Source: Tomitella cavernea (GTDB lineage: Bacteria; Actinomycetota; Actinomycetes; Mycobacteriales; Mycobacteriaceae). From it: a stretch of DNA of 41,739 bases. The DNA is taken from NCBI RefSeq assembly GCF_016599145.1, contig NZ_JAENKO010000013.1:1-41739 (forward strand), read 5' to 3'. Of this stretch, positions 24,130 through 31,208 are shown in pieces (the stretch's first letter is position 1; every line of letters starts with the position of its first letter). The notes beneath the pieces were generated by a model, which ran no database searches, was not told the DNA's origin, and worked only from the letters and a program-made list of their open reading frames with translations. Position numbers and translations under genes: made by a program.

Positions 24130-25944
24130 GTGCAAGAATTCACGACTCCGGCGACGTTCACCGTCGCCGATGACGCCTCGGCCGTCGACGCGGTCTTCGA
24201 CTTCGCCGCCAGCGACCCCGCGCTGGCGGTGTTCGACCGGCTCGTCGACGGCAGGTGGACCCCGGTGCGCGCCGACGATTTCGCGGAACAGGTGCGCGGA
24301 GCCGCCAAGGGGCTCGTCGCCTCCGGCGTGGAACCGGGCGACCGCGTGGCCCTCATGTCGGCCACACGCTATGAATGGTCTCTGCTCGATTACGCGATCT
24401 GGGCCGCCGGTGCCACGACGGTCCCCGTGTACGAGACCTCGTCCACCGGGCAGGTGGAGTGGATCCTCGAAGACTCGCAGGCCAAGGTCCTCATCGTCGA
24501 ACACCACGAGCACACCGCCACCGTCGCGCCGATCCGTGACGCGGCGCCGGCGCTGAGCTCGGTGTTCCAGATCGATCCCGGCGGCGACACCCCGGACGGC
24601 GCCATCGCGGATCTGGCCGAACGCGGCTCGGGCGTGGCGGATTCCGTCATCGACGACCGCGTCCGCGGGCTCACCGCGGACAGCTCCGCCGTGCTCATCT
24701 ACACCTCCGGCACCACCGGCCGCCCCAAGGGCTGCCGGTTGACGCACCGCAACCTCCTGGCCGAGTCGCACGGCGCCATCGCCGCGTTCCACACAGAGCT
24801 GCGCCGGGGACGCCGCTCGCTGATGTTCCTGCCGATGGCGCACGTCCTCGCGCATGCGATCAGCATCGCCGCGTTCCAGAGCAAGGTCACGCTGGGCCAC
24901 TTCTCCGACATCCCCACGCTGGTGCCCACGTTCGGGGAGTTCAAGCCCAATTTCATCCTCTCGGTGCCGCGCGTGTTCGAGAAGGTCTACAACACCGCCC
25001 GGCAGAGCGCGCACGACGACAGCCCGCTCAAGGGCCGAATCTTCGACCGGGCCGACGAGGTGGCGGTGGCCTGGAGCCGGGCACAGGCCGACGGCGGCGC
25101 GGGGCTGCTCCTGCAGGCGCAGCACGCGCTGTTCGACAAGCTCGTGTACTCCAAACTGCGCGCGGCGCTCGGCGGCGAGTGCGAGATCGCGATCTCTGGC
25201 GGTGCCCCGCTGGGCGCCCGGCTGGGCCACTTCTTCCGCGGCATCGGCGTGACCATCTACGAGGGCTACGGGCTCACCGAAACCACGGCCGCCGTCGCAG
25301 TGAACACCGTCGACCACATCAAGGTGGGCACCGTCGGACGCCCGCTGCCCGGCAACTCGGCGCGCATCGCCGAGGACGGGGAGATCCTGGTGAGCGGCCC
25401 CGTGGTGTTCGACGGCTACTGGCGCAACGAGACCGCCACCGCCGAGTCGCTCGAGGACGGCTGGTTCCACACCGGCGACCTGGGCTCGCTCGACGCCGAC
25501 GGTTACCTGTCCATCACGGGCCGCAAGAAGGAGATCATCGTCACCGCCGGCGGCAAGAACGTCGCCCCCGCCGGGCTCGAGGACAGCCTGCGCAGCCACC
25601 CGCTGATCAGCCAGGCCATGGTGGTGGGCGACCAGAAGCCGTTCATCGCGGTGCTCGTCACTGTCGACGAGGATGCGTGGCCCGCCTGGAAGGAACGCAA
25701 CGGCAAGCCAGGCGACGCCACGGTGGCCGACCTGACGGCCGACCCCGACCTGGTGGCGGAGATCGACGCGGCGGTCAAGGCCGCCAACCGCACCGTCTCA
25801 CACGCCGAGTCGATCAAGAAGTTCCGGATCCTGCCGAAGGACTTCTCGGAGGAAACCGGCGAAATCACCCCCACGATGAAGCTCAAGCGCAACGTGGTCG
25901 CGGCGTCGTACGCCGGGGAGATCGAGGCGATCTACGCGAAGTGA
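24130..25944 (+). CDS. fadD15: Long-chain acyl-CoA synthetase FadD15
   Basis: 604 aa. Activates fatty acids to acyl-CoA through an acyl-adenylate. It contains the ATP/AMP signature LIYTSGTTGRPKGCRLTHRN, the motif YEGYGLTETTAAVAVN, WFHTGDLGSLDADGYLSI and the C-terminal catalytic-lysine region ITPTMKLKRNVV. The length matches M. tuberculosis FadD15 (600 aa). The start is GTG 24130, 6 nt after GGAGGA, and the family-like sequence VQEFTTPATF begins there. It is convergent with pimB', as Rv2187 and Rv2188c are. Confidence 0.95.
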   Translation: MQEFTTPATFTVADDASAVDAVFDFAASDPALAVFDRLVDGRWTPVRADDFAEQVRGAAKGLVASGVEPGDRVALMSATRYEWSLLDYAIWAAGATTVPVYETSSTGQVEWILEDSQAKVLIVEHHEHTATVAPIRDAAPALSSVFQIDPGGDTPDGAIADLAERGSGVADSVIDDRVRGLTADSSAVLIYTSGTTGRPKGCRLTHRNLLAESHGAIAAFHTELRRGRRSLMFLPMAHVLAHAISIAAFQSKVTLGHFSDIPTLVPTFGEFKPNFILSVPRVFEKVYNTARQSAHDDSPLKGRIFDRADEVAVAWSRAQADGGAGLLLQAQHALFDKLVYSKLRAALGGECEIAISGGAPLGARLGHFFRGIGVTIYEGYGLTETTAAVAVNTVDHIKVGTVGRPLPGNSARIAEDGEILVSGPVVFDGYWRNETATAESLEDGWFHTGDLGSLDADGYLSITGRKKEIIVTAGGKNVAPAGLEDSLRSHPLISQAMVVGDQKPFIAVLVTVDEDAWPAWKERNGKPGDATVADLTADPDLVAEIDAAVKAANRTVSHAESIKKFRILPKDFSEETGEITPTMKLKRNVVAASYAGEIEAIYAK

Positions 25945-25948
25945 CGTC

Positions 25949-25989
25949 CAGGCCGGCCGTCCCCGCGTGCACCGTGGGCGGCCGGCCTG
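25949..25989. terminator. Hairpin between convergent fadD15 and pimB'
   Basis: Perfect 11-nt arms CAGGCCGGCCG and CGGCCGGCCTG (25949-25959, 25979-25989) around a 19-nt loop, 5 nt after the fadD15 stop. No T tract on either side. Probably a shared, bidirectional terminator. Confidence 0.55.
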
Positions 25990-26014
25990 ATCCGGCCGGG
26001 GCCGCGCGGGCCGT

Positions 26015-27139
26015 TCACAGCATTGCGCGCAGTCGTCCCGCGAGCACGTCCCAGCGCCAGTTTTCGCGCACCCATTCACGCCCGGCGGCCCCCATCCGAC
26101 CGGCCCGGTCCGGATCTTCGAGCACCCACGCGACCGCGCCGGCGATCTCCTCCACGTCGCGCCCGTCGACCACCCGCCCGGTCTCGCCGTCGAGCACGGT
26201 CTCCGGAGCTCCGCCCGAGTCGCCGGCCACGACCGGCACACCGCACGCGGACGCCTCCAGGAAGACGATGCCCAGGCCCTCCACGTCGAGCCCCGCGCCG
26301 CGCGTGCGGCACGGCATCGCGAAGACGTCCCCCACGTTGTGGTGCGCCACCAGCTCACCGCCCGGCACCGATCCGGTGAACACCACGTGGTCCTCGACGT
26401 CCATCCGCCGCGCCAACGCGTGCAGCGTGTCCGCGTACGGTCCGCCGCCGACGATGAGGAGTGTCGCGCCGCTCACGCGCGCCCGGATGCGGGGCAACGC
26501 GCGGATGAGCATGTCCTGCCCCTTGCGCGGCACCAGCCTGGACAGGCACACGATGACGGGCCGCTCGCCCAACCGGTAACGCCGTCGCAGCGCGGTGCGC
26601 GCGGCCGGGTCGGGGCGGAACTCGTCGCTGTCCACGCCGGGCGGCAGGTGCTCCAGCGCGGCATTCGGACCGAAGGCCGCGGCGAACCGGCCGCGAGTGT
26701 AGCGGCTCACGTAGGTGATGACGTCGGCGCCGTCACCGATCCGGCGCAGCGACTGCCGTGCGCCGGGCAGCATCGACCAGCCCACCTCGTGGCCGTGTGT
26801 ACTGGCGACGATCCGTTCGGCGCCCGCCCGCCGCATTGCGGGCCCCAGCAGCGCAAGCGGGGCGGCCGCGCCGAACCACACTGTCCGGCAGTCGTGCGAC
26901 CGGATCAGCTGCCGGGCGCGCCGGGCGACGAACGGCGTGGGCAGCATCAACGTGGTGGGGTGCCGCACCACCTCGAACGGCTGTTCTGCATCGAAGCGCA
27001 CGTGCGAATCGCCCCGCCATCGCGGCGCATACACTACGAGCGACTCGGGCGGGAGTTGGGAGGCGAACGTGTGCAGATAGGACTGGATGCCGCCCGCACG
27101 GGGCGGAAAATCGTTGGTCACCAGCAACGTCCTATGCAT
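26015..27139 (-). CDS. pimB: Phosphatidyl-myo-inositol mannosyltransferase PimB'
   Basis: 374 aa, GT4/GT-B glycosyltransferase. It adds mannose from GDP-mannose to phosphatidylinositol monomannoside, the second step of PIM, lipomannan and lipoarabinomannan synthesis, on the inner face of the membrane. It shows the N-terminal loop TNDFPPRAGGIQSYLH, THGHEVGWSMLPGA, the nucleotide-sugar region VCLSRLVPRKGQDMLIRALP and the E-x7-E motif EGLGIVFLEASACGVPVVAG. The start is ATG 27139 (MHRTLLVTNDFPP); the frame runs further upstream but is not conserved. A TACGGT -10 lies 5 nt upstream of the ATG, suggesting a leaderless mRNA. Synteny: Rv2188c. Confidence 0.95.
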   Translation of the reverse strand: MHRTLLVTNDFPPRAGGIQSYLHTFASQLPPESLVVYAPRWRGDSHVRFDAEQPFEVVRHPTTLMLPTPFVARRARQLIRSHDCRTVWFGAAAPLALLGPAMRRAGAERIVASTHGHEVGWSMLPGARQSLRRIGDGADVITYVSRYTRGRFAAAFGPNAALEHLPPGVDSDEFRPDPAARTALRRRYRLGERPVIVCLSRLVPRKGQDMLIRALPRIRARVSGATLLIVGGGPYADTLHALARRMDVEDHVVFTGSVPGGELVAHHNVGDVFAMPCRTRGAGLDVEGLGIVFLEASACGVPVVAGDSGGAPETVLDGETGRVVDGRDVEEIAGAVAWVLEDPDRAGRMGAAGREWVRENWRWDVLAGRLRAML

Positions 27140-27144
27140 GGTCA

Positions 27145-27150
27145 CACCGT
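27145..27150 (-). promoter_or_regulatory. -10 of a probable leaderless promoter for pimB'
   Basis: TACGGT on the minus strand, 5 nt before ATG 27139, with no ribosome site between. Confidence 0.45.
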
Positions 27151-27200
27151 ATGCGGTACCGGCCGATCCGGCCGATTCGCCCCGCGCCGCTCCCCGCGGG

Positions 27201-28610
27201 TCAGCCGAACCGCCCACCCAGCCATTGGGACCAGCCGCCGGCGAACTCGTTCATGGTGACGCCGATCGCCTTGTTCAGCGCCTCGTCCTGCGCGGCGGGG
27301 TCGAGTCCGCCCGCCCCGAGCGCCTTGTGCACCGCACGCAGGCCGTCCTCTCCGTAGGTGGCGACGATGTAGTCCGCCGCCGAGCGCGCGAGCTCATAGG
27401 CGAGCGCGGCGTTCGCCCCGGTGAAGTCCTTGTTCTGCGGCAACTCGTCGGGCGCCCCGTGCGCGGAGACCATCGCGGCGACGAGCGGCACCGGGGCGGG
27501 CGGCGGCGCACCGCCGACCGGCCGCTGCGCGACGTAGTCGGCGGTCCCCTCGAGCAGCCATGTGGGTGCGCCGCGGCCCACGTGCGTGCGGACCGCGGCG
27601 TGCGCGAGCTCGTGCTGCAACACCATGTGCGCGTCATCGGCGGGCATCCGGCTGAGGGCACCGGGCGCGAAGACGATGCGCTGGCCGTGCCCCGGCGTGT
27701 CGGAGTCGAGCGAGATGGTCGCCGCCGCGACGTCGGTCCTGCCCGCCGGGTTGCCCGTGAGGCCGGAGAACTCATCGGCGCTGTCAGCGATCTCCACGAC
27801 CATGGTGCGGTCCCATTGCGTGCCCCAGAAGTCGGATACCGCGGCGACGGCGCCCGGCAGCATCTCCCGCACCCGGTCCGCTTCCGCGCCGTCCGCGGGG
27901 TGGCTCAGGACCAGCGAACCGCCCGCGCCGTCGATGTGGACCGGGGTCTGTGTGACAGGCCCGTACCCCCACGGGCCGGCAGGCAGGGTGGCGTGGGTCC
28001 CGTCCTGGAGTTCCCGCGTGCTCACGAGCGTCCAGTGATCTCCGTGGCGCGCCGTGATCAGGCCGACGGGAGTGTGGATCATCGCCTCGTCGACGCCCTC
28101 GATCCGGAAGTCCAGGTATACCGGCGGCCCCCACGAATCGATCGCGCCGAGCCGCTTTGCTATCGGCGCGGGGACGAACACTTCGGGGTCGTCGCCGATG
28201 TGGAATCCGAAGTCCGCGAAGTCGACAGTCGCCAGATTGCGCGCAAGTTCCAGCTGCGACTCGAGGAATCCCGGCGCGGCATGCGCGTCGATCAGGCCGC
28301 GGAGCGCGTCCTCGTCGTCGTCCTGCAGCGCGGTCGCCCACGAGGCGAGGAGCGCGTCGACGCTGTCGTGCCGCTCCCGCTGAAAGGGCGAGAGCTGCTC
28401 CGAGGTCGCAGCGGCGTCGCCTGGCGGTTCCTGCCCGTCGCCGGAGGCACAGCCGCCGAGGAGCACGACCGCCGCAGCGGACAGCGCTACCGCGGCCTTC
28501 GCGAGGCGGGCGCCCCACGCCCTGGTGGTGCTGGACTCTTCCGCCCTGGTGGTGCTGGACTCTTCCGCCCTGGTGGTGCTGGACTCTTCCGCCCTGGTGG
28601 TGCTGGACAT
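27201..28610 (-). CDS. Lipoprotein with gluzincin-type metallopeptidase domain
   Basis: 469 aa. Residues 1-30 are a hydrophilic tail made of three TTRAEESS-type repeats. A hydrophobic segment (38-51) and lipobox LLGGC with Cys54 follow, so it should be a membrane-anchored lipoprotein with an unusually long n-region. Residues about 60-220 form an NTF2-like/unknown domain. The C-terminal domain has the zinc motif HELAH (333-337) and the third ligand Glu354 in LLEGTADYVA, as in MA-clan (peptidase_MA-like) gluzincins. The start is ATG 28610, 6 nt after the ripC stop; no Shine-Dalgarno was found, so translational coupling is likely. Substrate unknown; co-transcription with peptidoglycan hydrolases suggests envelope protein processing. 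Confidence 0.82.
   Translation of the reverse strand: MSSTTRAEESSTTRAEESSTTRAEESSTTRAWGARLAKAAVALSAAAVVLLGGCASGDGQEPPGDAAATSEQLSPFQRERHDSVDALLASWATALQDDDEDALRGLIDAHAAPGFLESQLELARNLATVDFADFGFHIGDDPEVFVPAPIAKRLGAIDSWGPPVYLDFRIEGVDEAMIHTPVGLITARHGDHWTLVSTRELQDGTHATLPAGPWGYGPVTQTPVHIDGAGGSLVLSHPADGAEADRVREMLPGAVAAVSDFWGTQWDRTMVVEIADSADEFSGLTGNPAGRTDVAAATISLDSDTPGHGQRIVFAPGALSRMPADDAHMVLQHELAHAAVRTHVGRGAPTWLLEGTADYVAQRPVGGAPPPAPVPLVAAMVSAHGAPDELPQNKDFTGANAALAYELARSAADYIVATYGEDGLRAVHKALGAGGLDPAAQDEALNKAIGVTMNEFAGGWSQWLGGRFG
28519..28608 (-). repeat. Perfect 24-bp tandem repeat at the start of the metallopeptidase gene
   Basis: Units at 28519-28542, 28543-28566 and 28567-28590 are identical, and 28591-28608 is an 18-nt partial copy ending at the ATG. 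Each unit encodes eight residues with AEESSTTR periodicity, so slippage would change tail length without a frameshift. Confidence 0.95.
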
Positions 28611-28616
28611 AGCGTT

Positions 28617-29771
28617 CTAGTAGCGCCGGACATTGTGGATCGGGAACGAGTCGACGGTCTGGACTTTGACGGGCACACCGAAGGTGGAGGCGTGCACCAT
28701 CATCCCGTTTCCCGCGTAGATGCCCACGTGCGAGACGTCGTCGTAGAAGGTGACCACGTCCCCCGGCTGCATGTCGGCAGGATTCACGGGGGTGCCGCCC
28801 TGCGCCTGCTGCTGGCTGGTGCGCGGGACGTCGATGCCCACCTGGGCGTAGGCCCATTGGACCAGGCCGGAGCAGTCGAACTGGTGCGGGCCGGTGGCGC
28901 CCCAGACGTAGGGGTCGCCGATGCGGGTCAGCGCCACCTGCAGTGCCGCGAACTCCGGCCCTGCGCCGACTATCCCGGCAATGTCGAATCCGGCCGGAAT
29001 GAGCGCCCCGGCGAGCTGTGCGCGCGCGGCGCCCGTCATCTGCCCGTACAGTTCGCGCACTTCGTTGATTCGCCCCTGGAGCGAGTCCTGCTTGTCGCGC
29101 AGTCTGGCCTGTGCATCCTGGGCGGCCGTCGTGGCCTGCGCGGCCTCGTCGGCCGCCTTCGCCGACTCCGCACGGGCCGCGCGCGCTTCGGCTTCGGCCG
29201 ACTTGTATGCGGCCAACCGCTTTTCGGTCTCGAAGGTGATCTGGTCGAGCACCGACATCTGATCCAGCAGTTGCTGCGGCGACTTGCTCAGCATCAGCGC
29301 GTACAGCTTGTTGACCTGCACACCTTGGTAGTTGGCGGCGGCGACTCGGTCCGCGGTGTCGCGGTACCTGTCCACCGCCGCCTGCGCGGCATCGACCGCG
29401 GCCTGCGCAGCGTCCCTGCGCGCCTCGGCCGCACGCTGGTCGGCCTCCGCCGCGTCGACCTTCTGCTGCTGCGCCAGCACCGCCTGGTTGGCGCGCTCGG
29501 CCTCGTGGGACAGCGTGATGATCTGATCGACGGCCGCCGCAGGGTCCATGGGGGCGGGCGGCACCGTGAACGCCGCCGCGGGGTCGGGCACCGCGCTCCG
29601 CGCGCGGTCCGCCGCGGGGGCGGCCGGCGCAGGCTGTGCGTCGACGACCGGGACTGCCGGGTCCGGCTGCGGATCGGCACCGGCCTGGCCGACGATGCAA
29701 CCGCAGACCACCGCCACGGCAAGCGCAGTAACCGATCCACGCAACGTGGGCAGGCTGTGTTCAGAGACCAC
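28617..29771 (-). CDS. ripC: NlpC/P60 peptidoglycan endopeptidase RipC
   Basis: 384 aa, against 385 for M. tuberculosis RipC (Rv2190c). A signal peptide (about 1-32, VTALAVAVVCGCIVGQAGA) is followed by a Pro/Ala linker, a long coiled coil (about 78-240, rich in Ala/Gln/Asp/Lys) and a C-terminal NlpC/P60 domain with catalytic Cys300 (FDCSGLVQWAYAQ), His348 (SHVGIYAGN) and His360. It cleaves D-Glu to meso-DAP bonds in peptidoglycan stems outside the membrane. RipC-type coiled coils interact with FtsEX in mycobacteria and hold the enzyme inactive until triggered. The start is GTG 29771. It is upstream of the metallopeptidase gene in the same direction. Confidence 0.95.
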   Translation of the reverse strand: MVSEHSLPTLRGSVTALAVAVVCGCIVGQAGADPQPDPAVPVVDAQPAPAAPAADRARSAVPDPAAAFTVPPAPMDPAAAVDQIITLSHEAERANQAVLAQQQKVDAAEADQRAAEARRDAAQAAVDAAQAAVDRYRDTADRVAAANYQGVQVNKLYALMLSKSPQQLLDQMSVLDQITFETEKRLAAYKSAEAEARAARAESAKAADEAAQATTAAQDAQARLRDKQDSLQGRINEVRELYGQMTGAARAQLAGALIPAGFDIAGIVGAGPEFAALQVALTRIGDPYVWGATGPHQFDCSGLVQWAYAQVGIDVPRTSQQQAQGGTPVNPADMQPGDVVTFYDDVSHVGIYAGNGMMVHASTFGVPVKVQTVDSFPIHNVRRY

Positions 29772-29800
29772 CGCGCGCGTTACCCCCCGTCCGGTTCACA

Positions 29801-29819
29801 CGGCCGTACAACACGGCCG
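29801..29819. promoter_or_regulatory. Short palindrome upstream of ripC
   Basis: CGGCCGT and ACGGCCG separated by 5 nt, about 30 nt upstream of the ripC start. It could be an operator. No regulator is identified. Confidence 0.35.
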
Positions 29820-29840
29820 GTCATCAGGTGCGACCCCCGG

Positions 29841-29889
29841 CCGCCCGGCGCGGAAGCACGAGGAATGCTCGTTGTTCCGCGCCGGGCGG
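29841..29889 (-). terminator. Large hairpin downstream of the second NlpC/P60 gene
   Basis: Perfect 15-nt arms (29841-29855, 29875-29889) enclose a 19-nt segment that can pair further (CACGAG with CTCGT). It sits about 120 nt after the stop of the NlpC/P60 gene at 30010 and upstream of ripC. No T tract, so it may be a terminator or an RNA structure at the ripC leader. Confidence 0.5.
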
Positions 29890-30009
29890 CGGAGCCGCAA
29901 GGGTCAGACGGATACGACTGCATGTCGTGACCGGAACGCCGAACGGCAAGGTCGCGAACAGGCTACGAAATTCGCCGACGACTGTCCAACTCCCCGGGGG
30001 AAGCCGACA

Positions 30010-30681
30010 TCAGATGCGACGCGCACCCACGGCGTTCATGACGTTGAGATCTGCGTACTTCACGGGGACGCCCGATGTGGTCGCGTGCACGATCTGACCG
30101 CCCCCCACGTACAGGGCCGCGTGGCCGCCGCCGGCGTAGATGACGATGTCGCCGGGCTGCAGGTCGCTGAGCGACACGGCGTGCCCTGCGGCCGCCTGGT
30201 CATAGCTGGTGCGCGGTAGCTGCACGCCGGCCTGCGCATAAGACCACTGGATCAGACCGGAGCAGTCGAACGCGTTGGGCCCGTTGGCACCCCAGACGTA
30301 GGGCGATCCGACCTTGCTCTCCGCGGCGGCGAGCGCGCGCGAGCCGACACTGTCCTGCAGCGAGCCGAGGGAGTCGCCCGTGGAGGAGTCGCCGAGCGAA
30401 TCGCCGGCGCCGCGGTCGACGAGGATCTCCGGCAGGTCGATGCCCTCCGGAAGCGTGAACCCGGCCGGCGCCTGCGACAGCATCGCATCGGTCGTCGGGA
30501 TCTCGGGCAGGGTGACGCCTTCCGGAACGTCGAACGTCCCGATGCCCTGCACGGTGACCGTGTCCGCGGCGGCCGGCGCTGCAACGAGTCCGATCGTGCC
30601 GGCCGAGACGGCACCGATGGCGAGTGCACTGCGCGTGGTGGTGCCCAGCGCGCTCTGCTTCTTCAACCTGTGTTTGGCCAC
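30010..30681 (-). CDS. NlpC/P60 family cell-wall endopeptidase under c-di-AMP riboswitch control
   Basis: 223 aa. A basic N-terminus (VAKHRLKKQSALGTTTR) and signal peptide end near AAPAAADT. A short variable linker follows, then the NlpC/P60 domain with Cys140 (FDCSGLIQWSYAQ), His187 (GGGHAALYVGG) and a third polar residue in IVHAT. It lacks the coiled coil of RipC, so it is probably regulated mainly by expression. The start is GTG 30681: an earlier in-frame start at 30777 would put coding sequence inside the conserved riboswitch and is rejected. A GGAG lies about 11 nt upstream of the GTG. It hydrolyses peptidoglycan stem peptides outside the cell. Confidence 0.93.
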   Translation of the reverse strand: MAKHRLKKQSALGTTTRSALAIGAVSAGTIGLVAAPAAADTVTVQGIGTFDVPEGVTLPEIPTTDAMLSQAPAGFTLPEGIDLPEILVDRGAGDSLGDSSTGDSLGSLQDSVGSRALAAAESKVGSPYVWGANGPNAFDCSGLIQWSYAQAGVQLPRTSYDQAAAGHAVSLSDLQPGDIVIYAGGGHAALYVGGGQIVHATTSGVPVKYADLNVMNAVGARRI

Positions 30682-30709
30682 AGCCCAGGTGTCTCCGTTT
30701 CTTCCTCTT

Positions 30710-30841
30710 ACCGCCGACCGGGTTAGCTGACGGGTTCGGGCTAGGAAGACTGCCCTACCGCGAACGTGCTTGCGCACGCGGCGGATTCACCCCAGAACTC
30801 GAGTGGGTCCCCGATTCGATGCCCCGCATCGACTAGGCGGT
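30710..30841 (-). ncRNA. Cyclic di-AMP riboswitch (ydaO-yuaA type)
   Basis: The minus-strand leader of the NlpC/P60 gene holds the conserved blocks of this class in order: CGAATCGGGGACCCACTCG, then GGGGTGAATCC, then GGTAGGGC, and near the 3' end CAGCTAACCCGGTCGGCGG. The closing stem P1 can form between ACCGCC at the 5' end (30841-30836) and GGCGGT at the 3' end (30715-30710). In Actinobacteria this aptamer is known in front of cell-wall hydrolase genes (NlpC/P60 and rpf), where c-di-AMP turns expression off. It ends about 28 nt before the GTG start, so control could be at termination or translation. Recognition is from sequence blocks; no covariance search was run. Confidence 0.88.
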
Positions 30842-30892
30842 GACCTGCGCCCCGCGCCGGGCGGCACGGCGTTGCATCGCAAGGTCTCGGAA

Positions 30893-30898
30893 AGATTA
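30893..30898 (-). promoter_or_regulatory. -10 element of the riboswitch-NlpC transcript
   Basis: TAATCT (TANNNT) on the minus strand, about 50 nt upstream of the aptamer P1 stem, predicting a leader of roughly 205 nt that carries the whole riboswitch. Confidence 0.5.
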
Positions 30899-31195
30899 CG
30901 AAACGGATACCTTTTGTGTCCAGCCGCCGCGGCGGCGATTCTCCGATCGGGGCTCGCGGGACCGCCCGGGCGGCGCGATCTACGGCCCGGGCGGCGGCCG
31001 CACCGACGGCACCCGGCAACCGTCGACGCCCGGCATTTCGATGCGGACCCCCTGCTCAGCGTCCACCCCGCAGTGAATCGGCGACATCGGCGAAGCGCCG
31101 CCGGTGCGACGATGCGGCCGCCGGTATGCCCCGGTGTGACGCTGGTCGCATTCCGTCCCACGCACCGGGAACGGCGGTCTGTCGGAGGCCGCGCC

Positions 31196-31201
31196 TACTC
31201 T
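31196..31201 (+). promoter_or_regulatory. -10 of a leaderless promoter for the nuclease gene
   Basis: TACTCT followed by 7 nt and then GTG 31209, with no ribosome site between. Confidence 0.55.
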
Positions 31202-31208
31202 GTTCGCC

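Larger units (their letters stand above)
30842..31208. other. Divergent intergenic region between riboswitch and nuclease gene
   Basis: 367 bases without a convincing gene. It contains the two divergent promoters listed separately (30893-30898 on minus, 31196-31201 on plus). Open frames across it lack ribosome sites and motifs. Confidence 0.5.

Noticed and set aside
28519-28608. CRISPR-like array
   Set aside because: The 24-bp copies are directly adjacent with no spacers, lie inside a coding sequence, and no cas genes are nearby.
27087-29930. Very long open frame on the plus strand (about 950 codons)
   Set aside because: It is antisense to the metallopeptidase and ripC genes, whose signal peptides, catalytic motifs and coupling are clear. 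The translated product is Arg/Gly/Val-rich with no domain. Long antisense frames are expected in such G+C-rich DNA.
30682-30777. Earlier start for the NlpC/P60 gene
   Set aside because: It would place coding sequence over the 3' conserved part of the c-di-AMP aptamer and lacks a ribosome site. The signal-peptide start at GTG 30681 is better.
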